A program made the position numbers and the translations under genes. 52,392 nucleotides of DNA from contig JAIQFL010000023.1 of NCBI GenBank assembly GCA_020073365.1, positions 1-52,392 of the forward strand, read 5' to 3'. This stretch comes from Terriglobia bacterium. GTDB taxonomy: Bacteria > Acidobacteriota > Terriglobia > Bryobacterales > Bryobacteraceae. The notes beneath the pieces were generated by a model. The model saw only the letters and a list, made by a program, of their open reading frames with translations. It did no database searches and was not told where the DNA came from. Shown piece by piece: positions 32,298 to 41,095 of this stretch (positions are counted from its first letter, which is position 1; every line of letters starts with the position of its first letter).

Positions 32298-33461
32298 GTG
32301 CCCCGGATTTTGGTGTTCCTCTTCGCCCTGCCGCTTCTTGCGGCCACGCCCCCCGCGCGCTTCACCGAACATACCATTGCCACCGACCTCAGAGGCGGCT
32401 ATCAGGTAGTGGTCGCCGACCTCAATCGCGACGGCAAGCCCGACCTCATCGCCCTCGCCAGCGGCCTGACCGAGCTGGTCTGGTACGAAAACCCCACCTG
32501 GCAGCGCCACGTCATCGCCTCGGGCCTCTCGCACATGATCAACTGCACCACGATCGACGTGCCTGGCGACACCATTCCGCAAATCGTGCTCGCCACCGAA
32601 TTCGCCAACCAGGCCAAGGACAGCCTCGGCGTGGTCTCGGTGTTGCGCCACAACGGCAACCCGCGCGACCCGTGGACCGTCACCGAAATCGACCGGCTCA
32701 CCACGTCCCACCGCTTGCGCACCGCCGATATCGATGGTAGCGGGAAGCGCGTGGTGCTCAATCAGCCGCTCACCGGCGCCAAGGCTGAAGCTCCCGACTA
32801 TCGCGATCAGACGCCGCTGGTCTTTTATCGTCCCGGCGAGTGGAAGCGGCAACTCATAAGCAATGAGAATAGCGGCGTGGTCCATGGCATTTACGTCGTG
32901 GATTGGGACGGCAATGGCCGCGACGCCATCCTCACCGCCAGCTTTGTCGGTATCCACCTGTTTCAGTTCGGCAAAGACGGCCGCTGGAGCCGCACCGAGA
33001 TCGCCAAGGGCGACCCTGCGGCCTGGCCCAAATCCGGGTCCAGCGACATCGCTGTGGGCCGTCTCGGGAAGGCGCGATTTCTGGCCGCCATCGAGCCGTG
33101 GCATGGGAACCAGGTCTCGGTCTATCGGCAGCAGCAGGGCCGCTGGGAACGGCAGGTGATCGACAGCGCGCTGGTCGACGGCCATACCATCGTCACGGCC
33201 GACCTCAACCACGATGGTCTGGACGAGATCATCGCCGGGTTTCGTGGCCGGGGCCGCAGCGTGTACCTTTACTATGCCGAGGACGCCGCCGGCGAGCGTT
33301 GGTCCCGTCAGATACTCGACGATGGCGGCATGGCTGCTGCCGCCTGCGCTGTCGCCGACCTGAACGGCGACGGAGCACCGGACATCACCTGCATAGGGTC
33401 AGGGAGCAGCAATTTGAAGTGGTATGAAAATGTGGGGCAGGGCCGTCAGGATGGACGCTGA
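32298..33461 (+). CDS. Secreted FG-GAP/VCBS-repeat propeller protein
   Basis: A 387-aa exported protein with a short signal (RILVFLFALPLLAA). Multiple FG-GAP-like calcium-binding repeats are visible: VVADLNRDGKPDLIAL, VVDWDGNGRDAILTASF, VTADLNHDGLDEIIAGF, AVADLNGDGAPDITCIGS, forming a seven-bladed propeller of the VCBS/integrin-alpha type. Function is likely extracellular binding or scaffolding. The GTG start has TGGAG directly upstream. TATACT at 32284-32289 may be its -10 box, within a 29-bp space to the divergent TolB-like gene. Confidence 0.9.
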   Translation: MPRILVFLFALPLLAATPPARFTEHTIATDLRGGYQVVVADLNRDGKPDLIALASGLTELVWYENPTWQRHVIASGLSHMINCTTIDVPGDTIPQIVLATEFANQAKDSLGVVSVLRHNGNPRDPWTVTEIDRLTTSHRLRTADIDGSGKRVVLNQPLTGAKAEAPDYRDQTPLVFYRPGEWKRQLISNENSGVVHGIYVVDWDGNGRDAILTASFVGIHLFQFGKDGRWSRTEIAKGDPAAWPKSGSSDIAVGRLGKARFLAAIEPWHGNQVSVYRQQQGRWERQVIDSALVDGHTIVTADLNHDGLDEIIAGFRGRGRSVYLYYAEDAAGERWSRQILDDGGMAAAACAVADLNGDGAPDITCIGSGSSNLKWYENVGQGRQDGR

Positions 33462-33553
33462 GCATTAAAATCAAAGCATTCACGCTCCACAATAAGGGAA
33501 AACCTTATCATGGGTCAAATATGAAGGATGCGCCCGTGTGCGTGGGCGGACCC

Positions 33554-33656
33554 CTGGCCCGAAGCTGACCTTGGCCCGAAGCCGACGCTGGGTCACGGAC
33601 TGGGCAGCACTGGGCAGGCTAAAGCATGGCTAAAGCATGCCCCACCTTGGGGAACT
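33554..33656. repeat. Intergenic direct repeats and GCTAAAGCATG motif
   Basis: Two near-identical units ctggcccgaagctgac/ttggcccgaagccgac lie in tandem at 33554-33585. Further along, gctaaagcatg occurs twice (about 33618-33640) and is followed by ccccaccttgggg. The gctaaagcatgccccacctt string also occurs at 49605-49625 beside the pta gene. Confidence 0.7.
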
Positions 33657-33671
33657 TGTTAAAATCAAGAA

Positions 33672-34682
33672 TTGCCAGATTTCCTCGTATCGGTTGTGAT
33701 CCCCACTCTGGCTGCGGATGCGAGGCTCCGGGAGTGCCTGGAAGCCCTCGGCCGGCAGACCCGGCACGATTTTGAAGTGATCGTCGTGGACAACAGCGGC
33801 AACGGCCTGGCGCGGCGTAACGGCATACCGGCGAACGCGCGGGTCATCGAAAACACCAGCAACGCCGGCTACGGCATCGCCATCAACCAGGGCGTACGCG
33901 CATCCTCCGCCCCCTACGTCGCCAGCCTGAACGACGACGCCGTCCCGCACCCCGATTGGCTCGATGCGCTGGTCGGCGCCCTGGAGCAGCGTCCCGACGC
34001 CGGCATGGGCGCCTCGCAGGTGCGCCTGTTCGGCGAAGAGCGTCTGGATTCGGCCGGCATGCTGGTGGCTCGCGACGGCACCAGCAAGCAGCGCGGGCAT
34101 GGCAGAATGCCGGACGATTTCCCGGTAGCCGAGGAAGCGCTCTTCCCCAGCGGATCGGCGGCGCTCTACCGGCGCGCCATGCTGGAGGAGATCGGCGGCT
34201 TCGACGACCACTTCTTCCTGTACTGCGAAGATACCGACCTGGGCCTGCGCGCACGCTGGGCCGGATGGAAGTGCCTCTACGTCCCTGAGGCGGTCGTGGA
34301 GCACCACTACTCCCACTCCACCGGCCGGGCCTCCCCGGTGAAGGCCTATTTCGTCGAACGGAACCGGCTGTTTGTGATCGCCAAGAATTTTCCGGCGCGC
34401 ATGTTGCTGGCCGCGCCCTTCGCGTCCGTGGCGCGCTACCTGTGGCATGCCTGGTACATATTGCAGGGCCGTGGCAGCGCGGCCCGCTTCCGTGCCGAAG
34501 GGCACGCCGGGCCGAAAATGCTGTGGTACGTGGTGCGCGCCCACGCGGCCCTCTTCGGAAACGGACCCCGCCTGTGGCGCCAGCGCCGCGAAATCCGCGC
34601 CCGCGCCCGCATCACGCCAACCGTATTCGCGCATCTCATGCGCAGCCACTCCATCAGCGCGAGGAGGGTGGCAGGGCTCTGA
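33672..34682 (+). CDS. Glycosyltransferase family 2 (rhamnosyltransferase-like)
   Basis: A 336-aa cytosolic GT-A enzyme. LVSVVIPTL opens the nucleotide-sugar fold, with FEVIVVDNSG, NTSNAGYGIAINQG and the metal-binding SLNDDAVPHPDW (DDA in place of DxD). The acceptor-side motif GGFDDHFFLYCEDTDLGLRA is typical of WbbL-type rhamnosyl/galactosyltransferases. The start is TTG, without a clear ribosome site. It opens a five-gene cluster in which every gene overlaps or abuts the next. The stop overlaps the next start. Confidence 0.92.
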   Translation: MPDFLVSVVIPTLAADARLRECLEALGRQTRHDFEVIVVDNSGNGLARRNGIPANARVIENTSNAGYGIAINQGVRASSAPYVASLNDDAVPHPDWLDALVGALEQRPDAGMGASQVRLFGEERLDSAGMLVARDGTSKQRGHGRMPDDFPVAEEALFPSGSAALYRRAMLEEIGGFDDHFFLYCEDTDLGLRARWAGWKCLYVPEAVVEHHYSHSTGRASPVKAYFVERNRLFVIAKNFPARMLLAAPFASVARYLWHAWYILQGRGSAARFRAEGHAGPKMLWYVVRAHAALFGNGPRLWRQRREIRARARITPTVFAHLMRSHSISARRVAGL

Positions 34683-35497
34683 TGCGCGCACCTGGTCCCG
34701 AATCCCTCCTGGTGATCGTGCCGGCCTTCAACGAAGAGGCCGCGGTAGGCGATGTGGTGCGCGCGGTCCACACCTACGTCCCCGGCGTGCCGGTCCTGGT
34801 GCTCGACGATTGTTCCCTCGATAACACTGTCGGCGCGGCGCGCGCGGCCGGCGCCGAAGTGCTGGCCCTGCCGCACCACTTGGGCCTGGGCGGCTGTGTG
34901 CAGGCCGGCTACAAACTGGCCCACGAATTGGGTTTCCAGTACGTCATTCGGGTAGATGGGGACGGCCAGCACGACGCCCGCGATATCCCGCGCATTCTCG
35001 AAACGCTGAAAACCAGCGGCTGTGAAATGGTGATCGGGTCCCGCTTTTCCGAGGACAACGGTTCAAGCACCGGCCTACTGCGCGCGCTGGGCATCCGCTT
35101 CTTTCGTATGATGCTACGGCCCATCCTGGGCAAGCCGGTACACGACCCCACCTCCGGGTTCGTCGGCGTGAACCGCAAGGCGCTGGAGGTTTTCAGCCGC
35201 AGCTTTCCCCTGGAATACCCCGAAATAGAAACCCTGGTCGTGTTGCAGCGCCGCCGGTTCCGCTTCGAGGAAGTGCCGTGTAAGATGCGGAAGCGCACCA
35301 CCGGGCGCTCGTCGATTACGGCTGCCAAATCGCTCTATTATATGGTTCATGTGCTCCTGGGAGTTTTCGTGAACGTCTTGAAGTACGAGCGCCGGTTGCG
35401 TCGGGGGAGACAGGCGGAACCGCCTGTCCCACCTGGGGAGAGCACGGGAAGACAGACGAAAGCGCCCGTCCCACCTGGGGAAGGGGTTGGAGGATAG
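34682..35497 (+). CDS. DPM1/GtrB-like polyprenyl-phosphate glycosyltransferase (GT2)
   Basis: A 271-aa GT-A enzyme. LLVIVPAFNEEAAVGDVV, VLVLDDCSLDNTVG, LGLGGCVQAGYKLA and RVDGDGQHDARDIP match dolichyl/undecaprenyl-phosphate mannosyltransferases, which load a sugar on the lipid carrier. The tail beyond KRTTGRSSITAAKSLYYMVH ends in a single hydrophobic stretch (VLLGVFVNVLK) and then RRLRRGRQAEPPVPPGESTG and RQTKAPVPPGEGVGG. That last part is encoded by palindromic intergenic-type repeats, not family sequence. The ATG overlaps the previous stop. Confidence 0.9.
   Translation: MRAPGPESLLVIVPAFNEEAAVGDVVRAVHTYVPGVPVLVLDDCSLDNTVGAARAAGAEVLALPHHLGLGGCVQAGYKLAHELGFQYVIRVDGDGQHDARDIPRILETLKTSGCEMVIGSRFSEDNGSSTGLLRALGIRFFRMMLRPILGKPVHDPTSGFVGVNRKALEVFSRSFPLEYPEIETLVVLQRRRFRFEEVPCKMRKRTTGRSSITAAKSLYYMVHVLLGVFVNVLKYERRLRRGRQAEPPVPPGESTGRQTKAPVPPGEGVGG
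35409..35484 (+). repeat. Palindromic repeats read through as coding sequence
   Basis: GACAGGCGG-aa-CCGCCTGTC (35409-35428, followed by CCACCTGGGG) and the related imperfect gacagacgaaagcgcccgtc (35451-35470, followed by ccacctgggg). Both lie inside the last 100 bases of the DPM1-like gene and supply its tail. Confidence 0.85.
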
Positions 35498-35851
35498 ATG
35501 GACCGCCTCTTGAATGTCACAACCGTTCTGAGCGCCTTGCTGCTGATTATGGTGCTCGTCTCCGTGCGCCGCGCGCACATTCGGGTAGAGTATTCGGTAA
35601 GCTGGCTGCTCGCCGCATTGGTGATGTTGATCCTCTCGCGGGCGCGCCCGCTGTTGGAATACGTAACCTCGCATACTGGCATACCGGACACTCCGTTGAC
35701 GCTTTTCCTGACCGCCGGCAGCGTGTTTCTGGTCATGTTTTTCCGTTTTTCCATCATCATCTCCCACTTGCGCGACGACAACATCGCGCTGGCGCAGCGC
35801 GTCGCCATCCTGGAGTACCACATCCGGAGCTTCGGTAAGAATGAAAGCTAA
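35498..35851 (+). CDS. DUF2304 membrane protein
   Basis: A 117-aa small membrane protein with three hydrophobic helices (about 7-22, 31-48, 66-85), then HLRDDNIALAQRVAILEYHI as an amphipathic C-terminal helix. This is the DUF2304 pattern, usually next to a GT2 polyprenyl-phosphate glycosyltransferase, where it probably anchors or assists the enzyme. GGAGG lies immediately before the ATG, which follows the previous stop without a gap. Its last ten bases overlap the next gene. Confidence 0.92.
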   Translation: MDRLLNVTTVLSALLLIMVLVSVRRAHIRVEYSVSWLLAALVMLILSRARPLLEYVTSHTGIPDTPLTLFLTAGSVFLVMFFRFSIIISHLRDDNIALAQRVAILEYHIRSFGKNES

Positions 35852-37682
35852 GGGCTCGTCAACCAATGACCGCAGCAAGCGCTCCCGACCCTGTGAGGGT
35901 ACCCCGGTCGCGGCTCGGAAGCGGGCAACCCCGGCCCAGGACAAACGACCTTCCCTGTGGCCCTACGCCCTGGGGGCACTGGCCGCCGCGATCATGGTCT
36001 TCTGGGCGTACGGGCCCGTGATGAATGGCCCTTTTCTCTTCGACGATACCGCCCTTCCCTTCGCGTTGCCTGCCTTCAAAGCGCCCCTCCTGGTGTGGCT
36101 CCGTTCCGACGTTCGCCCGGTGCTGTTCTTCACTTACTGGGCGAATGCCCGCATGGGCCAGGATGATCCGTACCCTTTTCATGTCTTCAACGTCCTGATT
36201 CACCTGGTCAACAGCGGGTTGGTTTTCCTGATCGTCCGCCGCCTTCTGGACTGGTCCCGGGAAACGCGCGACCAGGGGGTCGCGCGCGGATGGCCCAGAG
36301 GGCGCCCCGGTCCGCCTCACTTTTTCATGAAGTACAATCTGCCAGCGGCGTTCGCCGCCGCAATTTTCCTACTGCACCCGGTCGAGACCGAAGCCGTGGC
36401 CTACCTGGCAGGCCGCTCGGAGTCGCTCAGCGCGATGTTCGTGCTCGCGGCGTTCGGCGTCTTTCTCTATCGCCGGCAGGCGGTAGCTTCCTGGGCCATG
36501 GTGGCCGCGATCCTGGCGCTGTTCGCCTTGGCGCTCCTCTCCAAACAGAACACCATCTCCCTGCCGGCGCTCCTGCTGCTCACCGATTACTGGTGGAATC
36601 CCGGCTTTTCCTTCCAGGGAGTTCGCGCCAACTGGAAGCTCTACCTTCCCATGGCGTTGGGGGCGGTAGCGGGTGTTGCCTTCTTCTGGAGAGTCATCAT
36701 GACGGCCGAGACCGCCGGCTTCGGAATGAAGGATCTCACCTGGTATCAATACTTCTTCACCCAGTGCCGCGCCCTGTTCGTCTATATCGGCATGTTCCTG
36801 CTGCCGGCCAGGCTTACGGCGGACTGGGACTTCTCCATCTCCCGAACCATTCTGGATCGCGGCGCTATTGTAGGGCTGGTTCTCCTGCTCGCGCTGGCTG
36901 CAATCGCCTGGCGCTACCGCCGCCGCTTTCCGTTGGCCAGCTACGGCTTCTTCGTCTACCTGGTGATGATGGCCCCTACGTCGTCCTTCCTGCCCATCCG
37001 CGACGCCATCGCCGAGCGCCGCCTGTACTTCGCCATGCTCGGCCTGCTGCTGATCGTGGTGGACCTGCTCGGCCGCCTGAAGGTCGATCGCAAGGCGCTG
37101 GTTACGGCCTGTGTGGTGGTCTTGCTGGTGGCGGCTGGTCTCACGCACGCCCGCGCCGCGGTCTGGAGCGACCCGATTGCCCTCTGGGAAGACACCGCGA
37201 GCAAGGCGCCCAATAAGCGGCGCGTCCGCTTCCAACTCGGCGCCGCCTATCTCTTCGCCAACGAGTTCGATCGGGCGGCCGCGGAATTTGAGAAGACCGC
37301 GCAGCTCGAGCCGCCCGATCACAACCTGCTGGTGGACTGGGGCCTGGCTCTGGACGGCTTGAATCGAATGGATGACGCTATCGCGAAACTCCAGATGGCT
37401 GCATTGATGGCACCCACCGCTCACGTCTACACCCAAATCGCCATGGTCTACGCCAAGCGGAGTCGCTGGACCGAAGCGCTGGATGCCTTGACCACGGCTG
37501 AGAAGATCGACGGAAATTTCGCGACGATTTACGTGTACCGGGGCAATGTCTTCATGAACACGAATCAGCCCGTGCTGGCCATACCGGAATACGAGCGCGC
37601 CCTGAAGATCCAGCCGGATTACGAGGAGGCCCTGCTAAACCTCCGCAAGGCTCGGAACGCGCTCCAGAGCGTCCCTCACTGA
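35841..37682 (+). CDS. TMTC-like GT-C glycosyltransferase with TPR domain
   Basis: A 613-aa membrane protein. After a basic N-terminus come about 10-12 membrane helices, with the first large loop carrying FLFDDTALPF and RPVLFFTYWANARMGQDDPY, then FHVFNVLIHLVNSGLVFLIV and LLHPVETEAVAYLAGRSESL. These match the O-mannosyltransferase (TMTC/PMT-like) group, in which an acidic loop after helix 1 binds the polyprenyl sugar. The last 200 residues are TPR repeats (RVRFQLGAAYLFANEFDRAA, IYVYRGNVFMNTNQPVLAIP). It probably transfers a lipid-linked sugar, made by the preceding GT2, to exported protein. A 9-bp palindrome sits in a loop. Confidence 0.88.
   Translation: MKAKGSSTNDRSKRSRPCEGTPVAARKRATPAQDKRPSLWPYALGALAAAIMVFWAYGPVMNGPFLFDDTALPFALPAFKAPLLVWLRSDVRPVLFFTYWANARMGQDDPYPFHVFNVLIHLVNSGLVFLIVRRLLDWSRETRDQGVARGWPRGRPGPPHFFMKYNLPAAFAAAIFLLHPVETEAVAYLAGRSESLSAMFVLAAFGVFLYRRQAVASWAMVAAILALFALALLSKQNTISLPALLLLTDYWWNPGFSFQGVRANWKLYLPMALGAVAGVAFFWRVIMTAETAGFGMKDLTWYQYFFTQCRALFVYIGMFLLPARLTADWDFSISRTILDRGAIVGLVLLLALAAIAWRYRRRFPLASYGFFVYLVMMAPTSSFLPIRDAIAERRLYFAMLGLLLIVVDLLGRLKVDRKALVTACVVVLLVAAGLTHARAAVWSDPIALWEDTASKAPNKRRVRFQLGAAYLFANEFDRAAAEFEKTAQLEPPDHNLLVDWGLALDGLNRMDDAIAKLQMAALMAPTAHVYTQIAMVYAKRSRWTEALDALTTAEKIDGNFATIYVYRGNVFMNTNQPVLAIPEYERALKIQPDYEEALLNLRKARNALQSVPH
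36265..36286. repeat. Perfect palindrome inside the TMTC-like coding sequence
   Basis: Arms CGCGCGACC (36265-36273) and GGTCGCGCG (36278-36286) with a 4-base loop. It encodes RDQGVARG in a cytosolic/periplasmic loop rich in Gly, Pro and Arg (RETRDQGVARGWPRGRPGPP) that interrupts an otherwise conserved helix-loop region. Confidence 0.7.
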
Positions 37683-37683
37683 T

Positions 37684-38799
37684 ATGCGAGGGCCCCTGCG
37701 CATTGGAGTGAATGCGCTCTACATGATCCCCGGCGGCGTCGGCGGAACCGAGATTTACCTGCGCGGGTTGTTGACCGCGATGGCCGAAATCGACCGGCTC
37801 AACCAGTATTTCGTCTTCACCAATCAGGAAACCGGCGCGGACCTGGTTCCCAAGGCGCCGAACTTCAGCGCGGCCCCGCAACCCGTCCGAGCCGCGTTTC
37901 GCCCCGCGCGAATTCTGTGGGAGCAGACCGGACTGCCCCTGAACGCCGCGCGCCGCCGCCTCGACGTGATGCTGAACCCCGGATTCACCGCCCCCATCCT
38001 GTGCGGCTGTCCGCAAGTCACGGCCTTCCACGACCTGCAGCACAAACGCCACCCCGAATACTTCCGCTGGTTTGACCTGCCGTTCTGGGAGTTCTTCCTT
38101 TTCTGGTCCGCGCACGTCTCCCGCCTGCTGCTGGCCGACTCCGACGCCACCGCGGCCGACCTGCTGCGGTACTATCGCCTGCCGGAATCCAAGGTCCGCG
38201 TGGCGCCGCTGGGTGTCGATCCGGTTTTCTTCGACCTGGCGCGGCGCCGCCGCCCCGAGCGTTTCCTCCTGGCCGTTTCCACGCTGCACCCCCACAAGAA
38301 TCTGGATGGCCTGCTCCGTGCGTTTGCCGCATTCCGCCGCCAGCGCCCCGAATTCCGCCTGGTGGTGTGCGGCATGCACGGCTTTTTCGCCGGCCCCCTG
38401 CACGGCCTGCGCGATTCCCTGGGCCTCGGCGACGCCGTAGATTTTCCGGGCTGGATCCCTCGCGAGGACCTTCACGAGCTGTACACGAAGGCGTGGGCCT
38501 TCATCTACCCGTCGTTGTTCGAAGGTTTTGGCCTGCCCGTCTTGGAGGCCTTGGCCGCTAGCGTCCCCGCAGCCTGTTCGGCCATCGAACCGCTCTCCAG
38601 CATCGCCGGCACTGCCGCCTTGCAGTTCGACCCGCTGGACCAGAACGCCATGGTGGAAGCCATGCTGCGCATCACCGGCGACGAACCCCTGCGCCAGCGC
38701 TTGTCCGAAGCAGGCCCGCGCCGCGCCGCCCATTTCTCCTGGAGAGCGACCGCCGAAGCCACTTTGGCCGCAATGACACGGGCGTCCACGCCTGTGTAG
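37684..38799 (+). CDS. Glycosyltransferase family 4
   Basis: A 371-aa GT-B enzyme. GVNALYMIPGGVGGTEIYLR opens the N-terminal acceptor domain. The donor-binding C-terminal domain contains LAVSTLHPHKNLDGLLRAF, WIPREDLHELYTKAWAFIYP and the signature PSLFEGFGLPVLEALAASVP, with the catalytic E-x7-E. It probably adds mannose- or rhamnose-like sugars to a growing glycan. It follows the TMTC-like gene by one base. It is the last of the glycosylation cluster; a promoter-like region separates it from the GH44 gene. Confidence 0.93.
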   Translation: MRGPLRIGVNALYMIPGGVGGTEIYLRGLLTAMAEIDRLNQYFVFTNQETGADLVPKAPNFSAAPQPVRAAFRPARILWEQTGLPLNAARRRLDVMLNPGFTAPILCGCPQVTAFHDLQHKRHPEYFRWFDLPFWEFFLFWSAHVSRLLLADSDATAADLLRYYRLPESKVRVAPLGVDPVFFDLARRRRPERFLLAVSTLHPHKNLDGLLRAFAAFRRQRPEFRLVVCGMHGFFAGPLHGLRDSLGLGDAVDFPGWIPREDLHELYTKAWAFIYPSLFEGFGLPVLEALAASVPAACSAIEPLSSIAGTAALQFDPLDQNAMVEAMLRITGDEPLRQRLSEAGPRRAAHFSWRATAEATLAAMTRASTPV

Positions 38800-38836
38800 T
38801 CCGCAAGGCCTTCAGTTAGTAACCTCTCCCTAACCA

Positions 38837-38867
38837 TTGATACTACCCTTCGTACTAGAAGTACTAT
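38837..38867 (+). promoter_or_regulatory. Putative promoter of the GH44 gene
   Basis: TTGATA (38837-38842) and TACTAT (38862-38867) resemble -35 and -10 elements with a 19-bp spacer. The stretch also contains the inverted motif gtactagaagtac. It lies 12-42 bases before the GTG start of the GH44 gene. Confidence 0.4.
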
Positions 38868-38878
38868 AGCCTGGAAGA

Positions 38879-41080
38879 GTGAGTTCACTCGCTGTTTCCT
38901 GGAAATCTCGAACGGCCCTCATCTGGGCCGCCCTTCTGTTGCCAAGTGTGCTCCTCGGACAGAACCCTTCCGTGAGCGTTGCTGTCGACGCCAACGCCAA
39001 TCGCCATACCATCAGCCCGACCGTCTACGGGGTGGCCTACGCAGGCACCACGATCCTCACCGACCTCAATGTGACTCTGAACCGGTACGGAGGCAACAAC
39101 ACCAGCCGGTACAACTGGCAATTGAACGCGGACAATCGCGGCAGCGACTGGTATTTCGAGAGCATCGGCGATTCCAGCTCCACGGCCGGCGAGCGGGGAG
39201 ACACGTTCATTTCCACTACCCGAAGCGGAGGCGCGAAGCCCATGCTCACCATTCCCATGATCGGGTACGTGGGAAAACTGGGCTCCAATCGCGTCAAGCT
39301 CTCCAGTTTCTCGATCGCCAAGTACGGCGCGCAGACCGGGAACGACTGGCAATGGTTTCCCGACGCTGGAAACGGCGTCTCGAAGGCCACCGGGGCCAAC
39401 ATCGGCGGTAACGATCCGAACGACGCCAACGTCTTCTCCAACTCCAGTTTTCAGGCGGCCTGGGTGCAGCACATCGTGAGCACCTGGGGCACGGTTCCCA
39501 ACAACGGGATTGCCTGTTACATCCTGGACAATGAGCCGAGCCTCTGGCACTCCACGCATCGCGACGTCCACCCCACCGGCGCCACCATGGACGAAATCAA
39601 GAGCAAGATCGCCGACTACGCCGCCCAGATCAAGTTCCTGGATCCCACCGCACTGGTCGCGGGGCCGGAGGAGTGGGGCTGGAGCGGCTATTTCTTCAGC
39701 GGCTTCGACCAGCAATACGGCAGTCTCCACGGATGGAGCTCGCTCCCCGACCGCACCAACCACGGCGGCGCCGACTACCTGCCCTGGCTGCTGGCCCAAC
39801 TGAAGCAGACGCAGGTGGCCGGCAATCTGAAGCCGCTCGACATTTTCAGCGTGCACTACTACCCCCAGGGAGGAGAGTTCGGGAACGACACCTCGACCAC
39901 GATGCAACTCCTGCGCAACCGCTCGACGCGCTCGCTCTGGGACCCGAACTATGTCGATCAATCCTGGATCAACGACAAGGTTCAACTGATTCCGCGGCTG
40001 CGCGGGTGGGTGAACACCTACTACTATCCGGGAACACCGGTCGCGATCACCGAGTACAACTGGGGAGCCGAGGGCCACATCAACGGAGCTACCACCCAAG
40101 CCGACATCTACGGCATTTTCGGCCGCGAAGCGCTGGACATGGCTACGCGGTGGACCACTCCGGATCCTTCCACTCCCACCTATAAGGCGATGAAGATGTA
40201 CCGCAATTACGACGGGAACCGGTCGGCCTTCGGAGATACCAGCGTCCTCGCCAGCGTGCCCAACCCGGACAACCTTGCCGCATTCGCCGCCCTGCGATCC
40301 TCCGACCAGGCGCTCACCGTCATGGTGATCAGCAAGGTCCTCAGCGGCAACACTCCGGTTACCGTGTCGCTCGCGAACTTCTCCGGAAATGGCACCGCGC
40401 AGGCGTGGCAGCTCACTTCCGCCAACACGATTACGCGGCTCGCGGATCTCGGCTACAGCGGTGGATCGCTCGCGACCACCGTCCCGCCGCAAAGCGTCAC
40501 TCTGTTCGTGCTGCCTTCCGGGGGGGCGAATCTGCCGCCGGTGGCCTCCCTGACCGCCACGCCGGCATCGGGTATCGCGCCTGTCGCTGTGACTCTGGAC
40601 GCGTCGGCCTCCCGAGACCCGGACGGTTTCATCTCGACTTACGCCTGGGCGTTCGGCGACGGAAACACGGCTTCGGGAACGGCTGCGAAGGTCGCTCATA
40701 CATACGCATCTCCCGGAACCTACACGGCCAAAGTCACTGTGACCGACAATGGCGGAGCGACCGCATCGGCCACCGCGCTGGTCAGCGCCACCACCGACCC
40801 CAATGTGATTCGAGCTCCCTCCAATCTCTCGGGCGCCGGATCGAGAGGCAGCGCGAGTCTTACCTGGAAAGACAATTCCAGCAATGAGACGGGCTTCCAC
40901 ATCGAGCGCGCGTCCAGCGGGTCCACCGCTTACGTAGTGGCGGGCTCTGTCGCGGCGAATGTCACCACTTATGCGGAATCGGTGGCGCGAGGAACATACA
41001 GCTACCGCGTCCGGGCATATAACCAAACCACGGGCCGAGTTTCCGGCTATTCCAACGTAGTAAGTGTTCGGGTGAGGTAG
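38879..41080 (+). CDS. Secreted glycoside hydrolase family 44 with PKD and FN3 domains
   Basis: A 733-aa extracellular enzyme. Signal peptide to about residue 27 (ALIWAALLLPSVLLGQ). GH44 catalytic domain about 35-545, with the acid/base Glu219 in CYILDNEPSLWHSTHRDVHP and the nucleophile Glu392 in VAITEYNWGAEGHING. PKD domain about 553-638 (GDGNTASGTAAKVAHTYASP), FN3 domain about 645-733 ending in VVSVRVR. GH44 enzymes hydrolyse cellulose and xyloglucan internally with retention. The GTG start is very close to GGAAGA, so the exact first codon is not certain. It may be substrate for, or act beside, the upstream glycosylation cluster. Confidence 0.93.
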   Translation: MSSLAVSWKSRTALIWAALLLPSVLLGQNPSVSVAVDANANRHTISPTVYGVAYAGTTILTDLNVTLNRYGGNNTSRYNWQLNADNRGSDWYFESIGDSSSTAGERGDTFISTTRSGGAKPMLTIPMIGYVGKLGSNRVKLSSFSIAKYGAQTGNDWQWFPDAGNGVSKATGANIGGNDPNDANVFSNSSFQAAWVQHIVSTWGTVPNNGIACYILDNEPSLWHSTHRDVHPTGATMDEIKSKIADYAAQIKFLDPTALVAGPEEWGWSGYFFSGFDQQYGSLHGWSSLPDRTNHGGADYLPWLLAQLKQTQVAGNLKPLDIFSVHYYPQGGEFGNDTSTTMQLLRNRSTRSLWDPNYVDQSWINDKVQLIPRLRGWVNTYYYPGTPVAITEYNWGAEGHINGATTQADIYGIFGREALDMATRWTTPDPSTPTYKAMKMYRNYDGNRSAFGDTSVLASVPNPDNLAAFAALRSSDQALTVMVISKVLSGNTPVTVSLANFSGNGTAQAWQLTSANTITRLADLGYSGGSLATTVPPQSVTLFVLPSGGANLPPVASLTATPASGIAPVAVTLDASASRDPDGFISTYAWAFGDGNTASGTAAKVAHTYASPGTYTAKVTVTDNGGATASATALVSATTDPNVIRAPSNLSGAGSRGSASLTWKDNSSNETGFHIERASSGSTAYVVAGSVAANVTTYAESVARGTYSYRVRAYNQTTGRVSGYSNVVSVRVR

Positions 41081-41095
41081 GTGCAAGGAGGAATC

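Noticed and set aside
33554..33656. Possible CRISPR-like array
   Set aside because: The two units are adjacent without spacers and there are no cas genes.
38885..41086. A 733-codon open frame antisense to the GH44 gene
   Set aside because: Its protein has no recognisable domain, is Arg/Gly-rich from GC-rich codon complement, and mirrors the real gene with clear catalytic motifs.
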